Assembly: GCA_030272585.1 (NCBI GenBank)
Contig: BSYQ01000004.1
Location: 6,076,001-6,140,000, forward strand
DNA from: Bryopsis sp. KO-2023
Lineage: Eukaryota; Chlorophyta; Ulvophyceae; Bryopsidales; Bryopsidaceae
DNA: 64,000 nucleotides
Direction of reading: 5' to 3'
Part shown: positions 10,040 to 21,480 of the stretch, one piece after another
Layout of the letters: every line of letters starts with the position of its first letter
Numbering within the stretch: position 1 is the first letter of the stretch
Made by a program: the position numbers and the translations under genes
Notes under the pieces: model-generated
What the model saw: only the letters and a program-made list of their open reading frames with translations
Databases searched by the model: none
What the model was told of the DNA's origin: nothing

Positions 10040-11060
10040 GCCTAGCTAAAGCCACATTTGGCCTTGCAATTGTATGGAAATGATAAGCCAGACCTACGCT
10101 TTCGGATGCCTTTTGTGTGCTTTGGGAGGAAATAGTAAAAACATAGTGGTAAGCAACGGAAGCTTAAGAAAAACATATATCCAGCTACTTGAAAGGTACG
10201 AAAATTGTTCGGCTTCCTAATCAAACTAAAGCATGAATATGATCTAGATGTACTGAGGCAGAATAAATAATTGGCACTATGCAACCTATTTTGCTGATGA
10301 GAGAACTGCACTTTTACATAAGCAGCGCCAAAACCTAGTCTCGGCACGATCTCACAGCCAGGAGTGGTGGTGGTTGGGTTCTATATGGAATATCTTTAGA
10401 GAAGCTAAAGATTTACGAAAAAACATTCGTCCTGACGCCTGTGCTAGCTTAAAACAGATAGTAGGTACTATCAAAAAATTTAGAAATCTTAAAGTATCTT
10501 GGTTATCTTGGCTGAAGCAGCGTTGACATGTTACCTCCCAGAAGTAAGTTTACTATGTCTTTGATAATCTTTAGTAACAGCCATCAGCCAGCAAAGTCAT
10601 AGAGTCATTGGACAGTGGTATGTATGCCATGTGGCTTGTTATCTGTGGCAGGTATCTGTTTTGAAACTAACTAGGTTTTGCTGATAGCATACTGAGCAAA
10701 AACCAAACGCGGTTGCTGCATAGTTCCATCTGCTTGTGCTTATTGTTGCGGTATACACACACAGCCAAAATAGCCCATACACGCACTATGATATACATAT
10801 ATTACCATGAGATGGGACAGCGAGATGAATCCTCGATGTCCACTGCAATGATATTGGTACTCTGGTCAAGGGGTTGGTGGAGCAGAGGCAGCTTCTCCCT
10901 GTGACCTCCAGCAAGTGCAAGAATGCCAAAAAGAATGGGATGAAGTTAGATTTCTTAGATGCGGTCATTGAAGGATGAGCTGGAATTCTCGCATTCCACG
11001 TCCAACAATCCGAAGGAAATTTCGCTATGAGGTATGATAGTCAGTTGGATTCCTGACCGG
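10040..11060. other. Intergenic, no gene seen
   Basis: No supported coding sequence on either strand. The region is AT-balanced with no long repeat noticed. It is the upstream flank of the LINE. Confidence 0.4.
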
Positions 11061-11065
11061 CATTG

Positions 11066-11342
11066 TCGATGTCCTCCAGAGCACCTGAAACGGAATCAGA
11101 ACTTTGTTCGGAGCAAGGCAGCGTACCACTGAGTGACTGGGGTTCTTATCTGCCCCTTCAAACCTCGTCAAAATTATTCCTCTTTCAAAAGGATTGCTCA
11201 GAAGCTTCAGGGACACTGGGCTATCTTCACACCCAGGACGGTGTTGTTCTTATTGGCTGTTTTCAGTTACTTCTGAAGGCTTTGAAACCAAAAGGTCCCC
11301 TCCAGTGTGGCAGCTGCAAGCATCGTCAGCAGGGTAACTGTG
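11066..11342 (+). repeat. Duplicated segment, copy 2, running into an exon-like block
   Basis: Positions 11,069-11,220 match 183-300. Downstream the plus strand reads GYLHTQDGVVLIGCFQLLLK, then PLQCGSCKHRQQGNC and reaches a gtgagttc donor at 11,341. The Cys pair C-x2-C is visible, but I do not recognise a family. The mosaic may be a decayed gene copy. Confidence 0.5.
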
Positions 11343-11459
11343 GTGAGTTCGAAGTTTTCTTGATTCTTTCAATATCCCTGTCTTGGGATTCAAATGCGAT
11401 GTTTGTTTTCGTACAGTTAATGCATATTTTAATTTTTAATTTTTGAGTTACAAAAGTGT

Positions 11460-12560
11460 GGTGTTTTGTTTTACTTATTCAGGCAAAACGTGTGCAACTC
11501 TGGCAGGAGGGTGAATCCATCTCTGATTGTGTGGTGGCCATCAGAGGATCAAACCAATGTTAAGTAAATATATAACTCTCTTTTCCATATGAGAATCAGG
11601 GAAACTTGCGAGAAATATTGAGCATAGAAGGAGTTTCTGTTTTGAAAATAGGAGATGGGGGGGGAGGGGGAAATAACATATTTTTCATAATTCTACCTTT
11701 CTCAGGTTGCTTCAGGGGAGCATTAAAAGTGTGCCGATATTGTTTACATGAAAAACCGGCACCCCTTGTGCTTTCCCTTTTAGAACAATTTTGAAGCCAG
11801 TCACAACCTGTGTGAGGAAACAAAAAAAGGGAAATGATATGTGCTAGCAAAGATGACAAATGATTCTGCCTGTTTTTCAGGCGGGGCTTGGAAGATAAAC
11901 ATTTTTGAAAACTTTGGGAATAAATTCTAAAGAAAATGTTTAAACAGCACAGCAAAAAAAAACCTTCTACGTAGGCTTCAGGGAGATTTCCGCGTGACGG
12001 ATTGATTGACTGGGGAACTTGAGTTCTCCTTTTTTTTTTCGCGCAATCACGTGGATCAATGGCAGGAAATGGGCTGTATGTATGTTTTGAGAAGGAATGT
12101 CTCGCAGAGTAGTTTCTGAACGATACTATGATTTTCACAAGCTTGGAGGTGGAGCTTGTTCCTTTCAATGATCCAATCATGACAGGTGACCAAGAAAAAG
12201 CTGGGCAGCTGGGCATTATTGTGTCAAACGGTGGCATCCCCTTGTTTTGTGCATGTAGATGTTTTCACTGTACCATCCAAAATTGTATCAATAATGCATT
12301 GACATGAACTGATTGGTGGCTGGCTTCTCAGGATGAACTCACTACTCGTTTATCCAGATAGTCAGATTGAAATAGGAAATCCTCGAGCAACTGTAAAGGA
12401 AAATAGTTTGCATGTTTGCAATCACTGTATACATGTATGTTTTTGTAAAATTGTACGTTTCCACACGTGAAAACTCACAGCGTGCGATAGGACACAATAT
12501 CCCGTAGTGTATTGATCACAGTGCATTTCTCCACTAGGAACAATTTATTTGAGCAGCCAT
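11460..12560. other. Intergenic, no gene seen
   Basis: A G-rich tract at 11,655-11,672 and several A/T homopolymers are the only features. ORFs on the minus strand are low-complexity readings through T-rich sequence and are not supported. Confidence 0.4.
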
Positions 12561-12663
12561 TTTCTCTTGATTATGAATTTGAAATGAAGGGTGGTAAGGG
12601 GGGGCTGTGTGAAGGGCATTGATATTGAGGCCTTGGAACGTCTTTGATGATTGGAGTGGTCAC

Positions 12664-12981
12664 CTGCTGCAATGAGAATTTCAACAATGTCTGGAACATT
12701 ATTATCCTGAAAAGAAGCAACATGAAGTAGGCTATGACCTTTCTTCGATGTTGTTTGATTAACATCAGCACCCTTGGAAAGAAGCTCCTGCAGGAAAATT
12801 GATTATTGATGTGCAAGGATAATTTTTCGTTCTTCCATACAAATCAAAAAGAATACCGCAGTTGATCACAGAAATACCTCGAAAAATAAAAATAAAAACA
12901 TACCTCGACTTTTTCAGAGTCGCCCTCAAGAGTCGCATTGAAAAGTGCTTCATTGAATCTGTTGCAGTTCCGACATCCTGC
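12664..12981 (-). CDS. Ankyrin-repeat gene fragment, two exons
   Basis: Two minus-strand exons join in phase. Exon 12,981-12,904 reads AGCRNCNRFNEALFNATLEG and DSEKVE and ends at a gtatg donor. Exon 12,787-12,664 follows tttcctgcag and reads ELLSKGADVNQTTSKKGHSL, LHVASF and VEILIAAG before a gtgacc donor. The GADVN, HSLLHVA and IVEILIAAG strings are the typical helix-turn-helix core of ankyrin repeats, which bind protein partners. I found no first or last exon nearby, so this is either part of a gene whose other exons I cannot recognise or a remnant. Confidence 0.7.
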
Positions 12982-13277
12982 CTGTCAATTAAAAACAAAA
13001 GGAGAAAAAAACAGGGCTGAGAACCAACAAGAAGCAGTCAAAACAAATTTCTTTGGTTGTAAAATACAAGGATATGCGGCAGTGAGAGTATGAAGTTTTG
13101 AAAAGAAGCATTCAACTGATCCTTAATTTTTGATTTCCAGCCCTTGCTGCCATGGTACCCCTGATTGTTGCATCCCTTTTGGTCCACGTGGAACGATGGT
13201 GCAAAGAATCAAATTTTCATAATTTGACCACTGTGAAATGAATATATTATATGCATGCACCAGAGGCTATCAACGAA

Positions 13278-13440
13278 GTCAAGGAGTTTTGCAGGGCAAA
13301 AACTGCCCCACGTAGACCATCCAATCATCAGCCAGTGCCACCTCCGCTTTTCCAGTCTCAACGATGCCATCGACCAAGTTCTGAATTGCAAAACAACTTC
13401 TTTCACCGCTGCCAGCTGTCAAAAGACTTGCTATCTATGC
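13278..13440 (-). pseudogene. Diverged copy of the exon at 45.5-45.8 kb
   Basis: About 160 bases match 45,656-45,815, including the intron acceptor (ttgcaattcag on the minus strand) and the following exon. On the minus strand it reads NLVDGIVETGKAEVALAD, then goes out of frame relative to the other copy because one base is absent in ATCATCAGCC compared with ATTCATCCGCC. The similarity stops past the exon, so a partial genomic duplication that is decaying is the simplest reading. It retains intron sequence, so it is not a processed copy. Confidence 0.6.
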
Positions 13441-13750
13441 GCCTTACGTTGGAGCCATCGCTTCCCTTGGAACAAGTCTGGTTGAACACCGCTGCACTTA
13501 CGTGTGGCTTTCATTTGCCCTGGTTACACCCACGAAAGCACAAGAGATCGCCCACGATGTCGCATCGCTGTCCCACTCTCTGGATCGCAAGCGCGTTCAA
13601 AGACCCACTGCGGTCGTTGTCGATCACAAAAAAAAAAAAACACTTCTGCTTCTACTCTCCTCTCGAAATCCGTTTTCTCCGGTGTCGAGGCTTTCGGCAA
13701 TCCAGGGCGTTCTGCTTTTCACTGTGCTCTACTTTTGAGATTCGGAAGAA

Positions 13751-14217
13751 ATGGCCATGCAAAGAGGCGGCGCAGTGATCTTGACCCCCGCCCTCATGGG
13801 CTTTGCCTCTGCGTCTGGTAAGGCGGCAAAATGAATTATTATATCATGTGCGAGTTGCTGTTTGTTTTGGGGACGGCGGTTTCACTGAGATGTTATGTTC
13901 GTTCAGGCGCCAGGACCTTGCACCGCAGCATTGCAATCGCGAGGTCTACCTCCTCGGCGGGGGTTAGTTTTGAAGGAGCATCGGCCCCCGCGACAAATCT
14001 CATCGTGGAGAGTGTTTGACTTGTGTGTGTGTGTGTGTGTGTGTGTGTGAGCGTTCAGGGCGATTCTGGAGGCTGCGATCGTGCGCGCCACCGCAAACGT
14101 GGAGGTGAAACTGTCGACCACCCAAGGACTGGGCCAGGAGCTGTCGCCGATGTGCAAGTGGATACCCAGGAGGACGACGCAAACGCCAGCACCAATGTGG
14201 ATGTTAGTGGGGATGGA
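13751..14217 (+). CDS. Possible small secreted Ala-rich protein, about three exons
   Basis: ATG 13,751 opens MAMQRGGAVILTPALMGFAS, a plausible signal peptide, and exon 1 ends at a gtaagg donor at 13,818. Exon 2 starts after gttcgttcag at 13,907 and reads ARTLHRSIAIARSTSSAGVS. A third exon follows a (GT)n tract and gcgttcag at about 14,065; it can be read as GDSGGCDRARHRKRGGETVD to a TAG at 14,215-14,217, or in another frame as AILEAAIVRATANVEVKLS. Frame choice is uncertain, so the C terminus is not reliable. I do not recognise the family. Confidence 0.4.
14023..14048 (+). repeat. (GT)n microsatellite before an acceptor
   Basis: Thirteen GT units lie just upstream of the gcgttcag acceptor, in place of a pyrimidine tract. 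Confidence 0.8.
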
Positions 14218-14349
14218 TAGCTCCGCGGATGCGCCGACGGGTCCGAACTCAGAATTCGTGGGAACGAATCGCTTTGGGCACTTCATGCTGTTGATCGAAC
14301 GAACCGAAAGCTGTTGTGGCAGCGATTGGGACCAATGTCGGAGGTAGTG

Positions 14350-15280
14350 GTAGAAAGGACTTCGCCAGGGGAGTGCCTAAAAAAAAAAGGTTCAGAATCT
14401 GGTTTTTTTCGGGTTTGCCAGTGGTCTTCGTCATGGGTAACATATATATATTGTCATGCGACAATGTCTTAGAGAATATTCCTGGGAGCGAGAATGCGAT
14501 GGAAAAAAAAAATCAAAATGATTACCTATCGTTTTAAAACCCTTCCCAGTGGATGTGGTCCCAGCATCGGCCAACCAATGCAAACAAAGGTAAATCTTTT
14601 TCTTTGTCCTCAAAGGCCTGGATTTCGCTCTTGCCTGTATGTGACAGATTGAAGTTGGTTTGAAAACGCAATTCCAGGAGCACCTCATATGTCAATCCTG
14701 TTTTTTTTCTCTTTTCAGTCTTCTTTTCGTTTCCCCTCGGAAAAACAAAGGACAAAAGTAATTTATTTATGTGTGCATAAGTAAACGTTGTCCTAAGTTA
14801 TGGTGCCTGTGTTTTTTGGTTTTTTGGTTACAAGAACACCAGGCGATGTTTCAAGCTCAACAGTATTGGAGGGTGGTTCTCAATAATGAAAAACATTCTC
14901 TCCCATGCTGACGGTCGGATAGCAAACCTATAAATGAAACTGAAAGTCAGGCGGAGAAAAGCCCAAGAGAGAGATGGCATTTGAATCGACCGAATGCAAA
15001 CAGCAAAACTTGAGACTCACAGGTGGTGGTAGTGATTTCTGGTGGGGACATCGTGTCGTAAACCGTAGTCAGTCATGGAGGCTTCTGACAATGCACAACA
15101 GCTTGCATATCGCATTCCAGGAGTTTTAGTTTTAGTTTTTAGGGTCTAGGTTTTTTTTTGTTTACTTTAGTTTTTAGTTTTGTATCGCCAGTACCAAAGA
15201 TTTCCTGTCCGCGTTGGAAAAAGAGGTGAGAGCAGTACGATGGAACGAATACAAAAACCCTGAATTCCAAATTGTTATCA
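14350..15280. other. Intergenic or intronic, no gene seen
   Basis: AT-rich with T homopolymers and a (TTTTAG)-like run at 15,124-15,180. No supported exon. Confidence 0.35.
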
Positions 15281-15284
15281 AACC

Positions 15285-16254
15285 ATGAATCTTTTTGAAT
15301 TTGGTACCATAGTAAGTGCTGATGAATTAGGACCACATACAGCCGAATCAATGAAGGATAATCTTGTCGCTGCATGCAAATCTGAAGAAATTATTTGTGT
15401 TTCTGTGGAACAATTCATGACCGCTAGAATGAGGCTTTCGAGTTCTTCCACCCTTCGAAAAGGACATCCCGAAAAGGTGCAGCAGCAAAATTCTTGTTCC
15501 CACTTCAATTTCTTGATTTCATCCAGGGTAAAAAAATGTATTTTTTTGCAGGAAAGTATGCGACGACCCCACCTGCTCTCTCGTCATTTTGTCTGATGGA
15601 GCGATTTCCTGGTGGAGGTGGTGCTTCAGGGCATGTTTTTCGCTGGAGTTGATCGAATAGAAATTGATGGCTTGCCTGGTTGCCAGGATTTCCACCATAC
15701 ATACCCAGAGGTGATTTAAAAAAAAAAACTTTTCAAGTGAAGGAGAGTTGAACCCACTGACTGCATGTCAGAAGGTGTTTAGGTGTCGGTAGCAGCATCA
15801 GTGACTTTCAACTGAACATAAAACATCCCAGCGAAGAATCAGGAAGTGACCACTCCATGAAAATCAGAAAATCAGCATGTGTCTGGTCAAAGAAAAGTAC
15901 TGCTAATCAGTAGATTTAAAACCAAGTGGCTTTTTGTTCTATTGAAAAAGCAGACGGCTTATGAAGAAGAAGTTGTTGCCCATCAATATCCAAAACTGGC
16001 AAAGCAAGCCGTTTTGCTCCTGAGGTCGATCTGCGAAAAAGATGCTTCCCAGTCTGACTTGACAGCCCCTGCGCCAGTCACGTTTCAAAAAACGATTTCT
16101 GCGATGCTGGCGAGCAATGGGATTAATAACAGTCAGAAAAAAACTGGAAAAAATTGCAAAGGCAACAAGGCTTTGACCAAGGAAATTGCGACCGAGATTC
16201 GATTGGTGTTGAAAAGACTTCATGCTGTTGGAAAAGATGCGTTCTTTGGACTCG
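15285..16254 (+). CDS. Hypothetical gene, two or more exons
   Basis: Exon 15,285-15,529 begins MNLFEFGTIVSADELGPHTA and continues SMKDNLVAACKSEEIICVSV, ending at a gtaaaa donor. Exon 15,951-16,254 reads QTAYEEEVVAHQYPKLAKQA, then LTKEIATEIRLVLKRLHAVG and ends at a gtagtt donor. A short stretch after tttttttgcag at 15,552 may be a further exon but its frame is unclear. The second exon looks helical. I do not recognise the family and the exon joins are inferred. Confidence 0.35.
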
Positions 16255-16327
16255 GTAGTTCTTGTTTCAATTTCAACCAATGCTTTGCTTTCCCTCAACA
16301 AAATCAAGTAGTTTTTTTTTTGCATTT

Positions 16328-16357
16328 TGCATATATATATATATATATATATATATG
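16328..16357. repeat. (AT)n microsatellite
   Basis: Uninterrupted alternating AT of about 28 bases in an AT-rich intron-like stretch. Confidence 0.8.
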
Positions 16358-16849
16358 TATTTTCTTAGATGTATTTTTTTTATCAATTAATGTACATTAA
16401 TACAAAAAAGAAGTTGTTGCTCAATTTTAAATCACGTTCCTTTTTTTTTTTTATTCACATATTTTTTTCCTGTGCTTTTTTGTCTGTCATTGGATTTTTT
16501 CTCAGCACCTAATTGAAAATTTTTCTTTCTTACCTAATTACTGTAGAAAAATCAGAGATGCTCACATTACTCTTATTTATTCTCTAATTTTTACTGTTCT
16601 TTCTTTTTCCCACTCTGGAAAAAAAAACCCTGCTATTTGTTGGCATGCATACTTTTTCTGCAGGTCGTTTTTCAAAAGGGTGTGTTGGTTTGGGGATATT
16701 TGCACAAGACTGGGGCATTTTGCATTGTTTGAAAAAGATTGGGAAAATACTCTTGTCAAGGGTTTCTACACCTCTACGTGATTCCTGGATGTTCTGTTTT
16801 GGTGACTGCCTTTATTTATTTGTTGTTATATTATATGTGTATTGAATTG

Positions 16850-16930
16850 AAATTATTTTACACAAGGCATAAAGGCCGAGTGCAGCCCGTTCACAGAAAT
16901 GTGCCGTAGGCTGAGTCAGAAGTGCACCAT
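16850..16930 (+). repeat. Short dispersed repeat, copy A
   Basis: gaattgaaattattttacac followed by aaggc, gagtgcagcccgttcac and gaaatgtg matches, in opposite orientation, 36,727-36,802. The shared core is about 70 bases. It may be the tail of an unidentified element family. Confidence 0.6.
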
Positions 16931-17111
16931 CATTTCATCACAATATCCATATCTAGCTCTCTTCTGTATATATGTAGATACGAATTATATAGAAACTGAT
17001 GTAAAAACACCTGAAGAAAAAAATGAATAAGAATTCTTCATGGATTCGACCGGTCCAGCAATTTTTTTATTTTCGTAAAAAAAAAAAAAAAAAAAAATAT
17101 TATTTTTTTCG

Positions 17112-19065
17112 GGGGTGAACTGTCGGAAGCATTGCAAGACAGCGAAGCTCGGCTGGATCAATCCGATCATTTGATCGAGGAGCTCAAATCAAGATTGGTG
17201 GAATCCATAGCGCAATCCGAAGGGAAAGATGAGCAGGCGTCCCATCTCAAGCTGGGGTTGAACACAGCATTAGAGAAAATCAGAATCTTACAAGAAGAGG
17301 ACCAATCGCTGTCCAGACAGGTACTTCAGGAGGGGGGGGGGGAATCATGTGCGAAAAAAAAGAGCCGTCTTGCTATGCGGAATAGAATGTTGACTTCCGC
17401 CTGTGTCAGGAGGAGTAAAATTGACTGGTTAAGATATCTTGAGAGGATAAGCAGAAGCTCCTTGTAAGCAGGAATCACAAAAAAAGAAAGATTGGCAATT
17501 CATTCATTACATTAAATTTTCATTTCTATTACTTTTTTCTTCTTATTTTTTTTTGGGGGGGGGTAAAGGCACAGTATTGAAACTCAGGCATACACAGGAT
17601 GGACCTCAGAAAAGGTTCTTGAACCCCAAATCAGGTCAAGATGGTGGATTTTTTTTTTTCATTATTATATTTATATAAGAGGGAGCATCTTGTGGGGTGT
17701 TGTGCAAATCAAGAATGGAATGCACTTGATGTGCGAGGTGGTTGGACATTTTTCCAGGATGATAGCAGTGCCATTTCGGAATCGTTTGAGTGCATGGATT
17801 GCCCAACATGGAGAGAATTGTGAATCTGTGGAAATCGGCCTGCGATGCCCGGCAGCTGAGAGTGAGCGAACTCGAGAAAAGTGTGTCCGATCTCAAGGCC
17901 AACAAGAAAAAGGAAATCAAGGAGGTCCAGCTGGAGCTGGAATCGAAACGGGTAAAGGCACTCCCCCTGCAGTTGGTTTTGCAGCTTCTACTGGAGTGTC
18001 AATGCAGTGATTGATTCTGGAGGGAAATCATCCACCAGTTTGATACGTCTGAATCAAAGCCTTTTTGAAAAGTTGGGTTGCTTGTTGGTTTTTCCCTCAG
18101 GATGAGATGCTGACTCTGCGAAAGGAGATTTCCTCGGTAAAGAGCGAAAACGACAAGGTCATCATGGGGGCCAAGGATCTGAGAGTGGAATTGGTCATGG
18201 AAAGGAGGGCCATCGATTCAAAAAGATGCTGAACTGAGCGATGGACTGGATCGATTGGCGAGACATGACAAAGAGGTGGTCAAATTCAGGAGGGAGGTGG
18301 AGCGAATGAGTGGGGCCCTCAAGGAAGGGGCGGGATCTTGATGGAATGGGTAAAGACAGTGGGTGACTGTCGATGGGCATCGATACAACTTAGCCGAGGG
18401 GGAGAGTGTCTGTCTCTGGACCCAGCAAAGTCAACGGTGATGCAGAAATAAATAATGAAGTTCATTGCCGACAAGATGTTGAAATTGATGTCAACTAAAT
18501 ATGGTAAATATTTATTTTGTCCTCGGCTTTCCATCATGAGTCAGAAAATATTGACGGCAGTTTGGAAGGAAAGAACAGGGCTTGTAGTGTTGGAAGTAAA
18601 TGCAAAAGAGAATCAAGTGCTACTGATGGTGATGTTTTGGAGTCGAGGGGAAGCTCCTCTGTTAGAAAGGAGGGGTCTAAGGGAAGTGGGGAGAGCTTGA
18701 GCAAGAATAGGGTGACCTACCACTGCAAGTCAAATCAAGATTTGGAAGGAAAGAGTGAGAAAGAACCAAGACAATGCGGAGGGTCTGATACGACTGGAAT
18801 GCTGGAAAAAAGTATGGAAAAGAACTTGGATGTGGTCGAAATATTGAAAAATAGGTCGCTCACAGACGTTGATGAGATGATCAGTGCTTTGCTAGGAAGT
18901 TGCAGAAGGGAAATGGAGTTGGAAGAAGACTTTATTCTGCATGATACGAGCAGCCTGGCTGTTTCGGCCCAGAAAAAATGCTCCCAGAAAAATGTTTTGC
19001 ACAGATTTGATTCCACAAGAAGTCAGGATCTAGATGAGCTCAGCATCAGTTCCATGGGTGATTAG
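17112..19065 (+). CDS. Coiled-coil protein, several exons (partial)
   Basis: Four exon blocks on the plus strand look like one gene. Block 17,112-17,320 reads GELSEALQDSEARLDQSDHL and ends SRQ at a gtactt donor. Block about 17,809-17,951 reads MERIVNLWKSACDARQLRVS and ends ELESKR at a gtaaag donor. Block 18,101-18,340 follows tttttccctcag and reads DEMLTLRKEISSVKSENDK; its second half (ELSDGLDRLARHDKEVVKF) is in another frame, an offset near the AAAAA run at 18,221. Block about 18,540-19,065 reads ENIDGSLEGKNRACSVG through RSLTDVDEMISALLGSCRRE to SSMGD and a stop. Heptads suggest a long dimeric rod. Function unknown. Confidence 0.5.
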
Positions 19066-19238
19066 TTAACATAGAAAGTGTAGTACAGAAATGATGAGGA
19101 AATACTTAGGGACCACAAAGAGGGTTTGTCTCTGTTCCCACTCATACATTTCAGAATTATCAAAATTATGATCAGTTGCTTTGTGTGTTTGGCCCCAGTG
19201 GTATGCACGTGTTAAAACATCTAAGTGATGTTTGGTTG

Positions 19239-19659
19239 CTTCAATAGTTTAAGCTTGCAGTAAGTTTGTTGTTGTTCCCATGGGTCACACAGTGCCTTTA
19301 ATCCGGTGCTTACATTTGATCTGTTCATTCATTTGTCCAAATCCATTAACTCCAATCAAACTGTCCAAGGCTTGCAAGCCTGTTTCCCATATGGGTAAAA
19401 ATGCCCCAAATGGGCTGTGAAATCTCACAAGAAAAGAAAAAACAAACGCACCCCAACAGAACCAACAAACCCTCAAACCAACAGCAAGAGAAAAAAGGGA
19501 GGGAGGGTGGGACGGAAAAAACAAAAAGAATACCCGCCGCAATAAGCCCGCCCCATTTATACGCAAGCATAATTGAAACATGTTGATTAAAATCAACTGG
19601 GTTTCAATAGTTTAAGCTTGCAGTAAGTTTGTTGTTGTTCCCATGGGTCACACAGTGCC
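19239..19659 (+). repeat. 57-bp direct repeat flanking 307 bp
   Basis: The 57 bases starting ttcaatagtttaagcttgca at 19,239 recur at 19,603 almost without change. The second copy ends 39 bases before the end of the tyrosine recombinase ORF at 19,698. The 307 bases between them are A/C-rich and hold no supported gene. Direct repeats near one end are known in some tyrosine-recombinase elements, but I found no third copy at the other end. Confidence 0.75.
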
Positions 19660-19697
19660 ACTAAAAAACCCTCCTAAAGGAACTGAGGAGGTCTCAA

Positions 19698-21077
19698 TCA
19701 AACAGGCGAATCGTCCTCGCCGGAACTAGAATCACCATCAAACAAATACGCATATTTATCCTGTAATTGAGCAGGTGTCGCGATCATCCAACCAAAGAGA
19801 GAAAACCCATAAGCGTCAGGCGAGTAAAGGAGGTCGATATACCTCCAAATGGAATTACTGCCCAACTGCCAACCACCCCAAAAAGCAACCTTAGGGAGGG
19901 GAACTCCCAATGAAAAAGCGATACTCGCACCAGTCTTGCGCAGAGTGTGTAGAGTGACCACCGCAGGGTAATCCAAGTCTGTAGTCACGCGCTGCAAACA
20001 CGCAGCCAACTGGGCACGTGTCAAAGCTCCTGACTCATGTGGCAGGAGGAACAAATGATCCTGGCTCGTGGTATTGTCTTGCTTCAGGCGCCACGCGATA
20101 AAACGATGAAGCGCAGCCAAAATCCCTGGGACGCCCCCGCCATGGAACTGGCGAATACGATATTCCAAAGTCTCCTTTTGACGGCGTTTGAAACGCCGCT
20201 CGCGAAAAATTATGCGCTTGGTCGCCAAATCCACAGAGAGGTCGGCCAGTTTCACATCCAGCTTCGAGTCCGCTCGGGAGAAAAACAGCAACATCACCAC
20301 AATAACCAACCCAGCGCGCAAAAAAGCAGCGTCCTCTCCATCACGCAAGCGCTCCTCCAGCAATCGAAAAAAGGAGGTCGGGAGAGTAACGATCTCATCT
20401 TTGGAAGTTCCATCGGAAGTCCTCTTTCGCCAGCTGTCCAGCAGTCGACTGGACGTTTTATCAAACGCGCTGAATGTCGTGTACCCCGCCAATTGATGCA
20501 CTGTCGATATTGCCGCCAAGTAGGCCGGGGCTGTACTGGCTCGAATCTTCCCCTCCTTCTCCAGCCAGTTGATATAACCATAAACGTAATATTGCCGCAA
20601 GGGCAACGGCGTCGGGTTGTTTGGATGGCGCTCACAATACACCATCAACTTCTTAAACCGCGAAAACACGGCTTTCTGTGACGAAACCTCCAGACTGTCT
20701 AATAGCTTGTGTATTAAAATAGACTGTTCCTCTTCCGGCAAATCACCAAACAAGCCCCTGAGGTCCCCTTGTTCCTGAATTAGATTTTTTAAGTGCGTTT
20801 TCGAAGGTCCCCCAACGTCAGAGTGGGGCAGTCCGTCACCTGGCGACCTGGCTCGCTCCTCACTCTCCGGTTCCAGCGCAACACAGTGGACTTCGTGATG
20901 CGAAACACTTCCGTTCTCCAACGCAGCGTGTTTTCTGGGGCTCCCATCCCATGTCCGACCAAAAACAATCCCCTCTCCATCGGTAACCTCACCACCTCTT
21001 GCGCCAGCGCCCTCAAGGGTCCGTACCAAGGATACGCTGGCCAGCAAGGCACGACCAACGTGATGTCGACCAGTCAT
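19698..21077 (-). CDS. Tyrosine recombinase of a mobile element
   Basis: From ATG 21,077 the frame encodes 459 residues. Residues about 105-235 resemble the N-terminal SAM-like DNA-binding domain (KKLMVYCERHPNNPTPLPLR, YINWLEKEGK). The catalytic domain shows the tyrosine-recombinase set: Arg268 in LLFFSRADS, His377 and Arg380 in LHTLRKTGAS, Trp403 in the usual His/Trp position and nucleophile Tyr413 in WRYID. The C terminus is acidic (DGDSSSGEDDSPV). No reverse transcriptase or other element gene lies beside it, so a Crypton-like or a stand-alone recombinase element fits better than a full DIRS element. The frame stays open upstream through the palindromes to 21,392, but that part is a translation of repeat sequence. 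The start codon lies at the outer edge of the inverted repeat. The gene looks whole. Confidence 0.85.
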   Translation of the reverse strand: MTGRHHVGRALLASVSLVRTLEGAGARGGEVTDGEGIVFGRTWDGSPRKHAALENGSVSHHEVHCVALEPESEERARSPGDGLPHSDVGGPSKTHLKNLIQEQGDLRGLFGDLPEEEQSILIHKLLDSLEVSSQKAVFSRFKKLMVYCERHPNNPTPLPLRQYYVYGYINWLEKEGKIRASTAPAYLAAISTVHQLAGYTTFSAFDKTSSRLLDSWRKRTSDGTSKDEIVTLPTSFFRLLEERLRDGEDAAFLRAGLVIVVMLLFFSRADSKLDVKLADLSVDLATKRIIFRERRFKRRQKETLEYRIRQFHGGGVPGILAALHRFIAWRLKQDNTTSQDHLFLLPHESGALTRAQLAACLQRVTTDLDYPAVVTLHTLRKTGASIAFSLGVPLPKVAFWGGWQLGSNSIWRYIDLLYSPDAYGFSLFGWMIATPAQLQDKYAYLFDGDSSSGEDDSPV

Positions 21078-21399
21078 GGGCCGAGACCCCTGTGCACAGG
21101 ACAGGACAGCACAGACTTCCTGTTCTGTGCACAGGGTTTGACCTGTGCTGCACAGGCGCACAGACCTGTACAGCACAGCACAGACAGGGTCTGTGCGCTG
21201 ACTGTGCACGGTCTGTGCGCCTGTCTGTGCAGCACAGGGCCATCCTGTCCTGTGCGCAGCACAGGACAGCACAGACGCGCACAGGCGCTTGGGACCGTAC
21301 GTCTGTGCAGAGTCTGTCTGGACTGTGCAGTACAGATCAAGTACTGTACTGCACAGTCCGCAGTCTGTGCTGCACAGACTACGAACTGACACCTACTAC

Positions 21400-21480
21400 G
21401 CCTGTTTTAGGCAGGCGCCAGGTCGGTCTGGACAGGTGGGGTGCCTGTCCAGACCGACCTGGCGCCTGTCTAAAACAGGC
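21400..21480. repeat. Nested hairpin, left arm
   Basis: The stem gcaggcgccaggtcggtctg and onward to gacagg pairs with cctgtccagaccgacctggc; the loop is tggggtg. The flanking cctgttttag/ctaaaacagg extends the stem to about 37 base pairs. The same hairpin recurs at 22,028-22,110. Confidence 0.9.

Noticed and set aside
15120-15185. Telomere-like TTTTAGGG tract
   Set aside because: Only one GGG occurs; the rest is irregular TTTTAGTTTT without a tandem unit.
21078-21392. N-terminal extension of the recombinase through the left arm
   Set aside because: The added residues are repeats of the palindromic words, and a Met lies exactly at the end of the repeat, so the shorter form is more likely.
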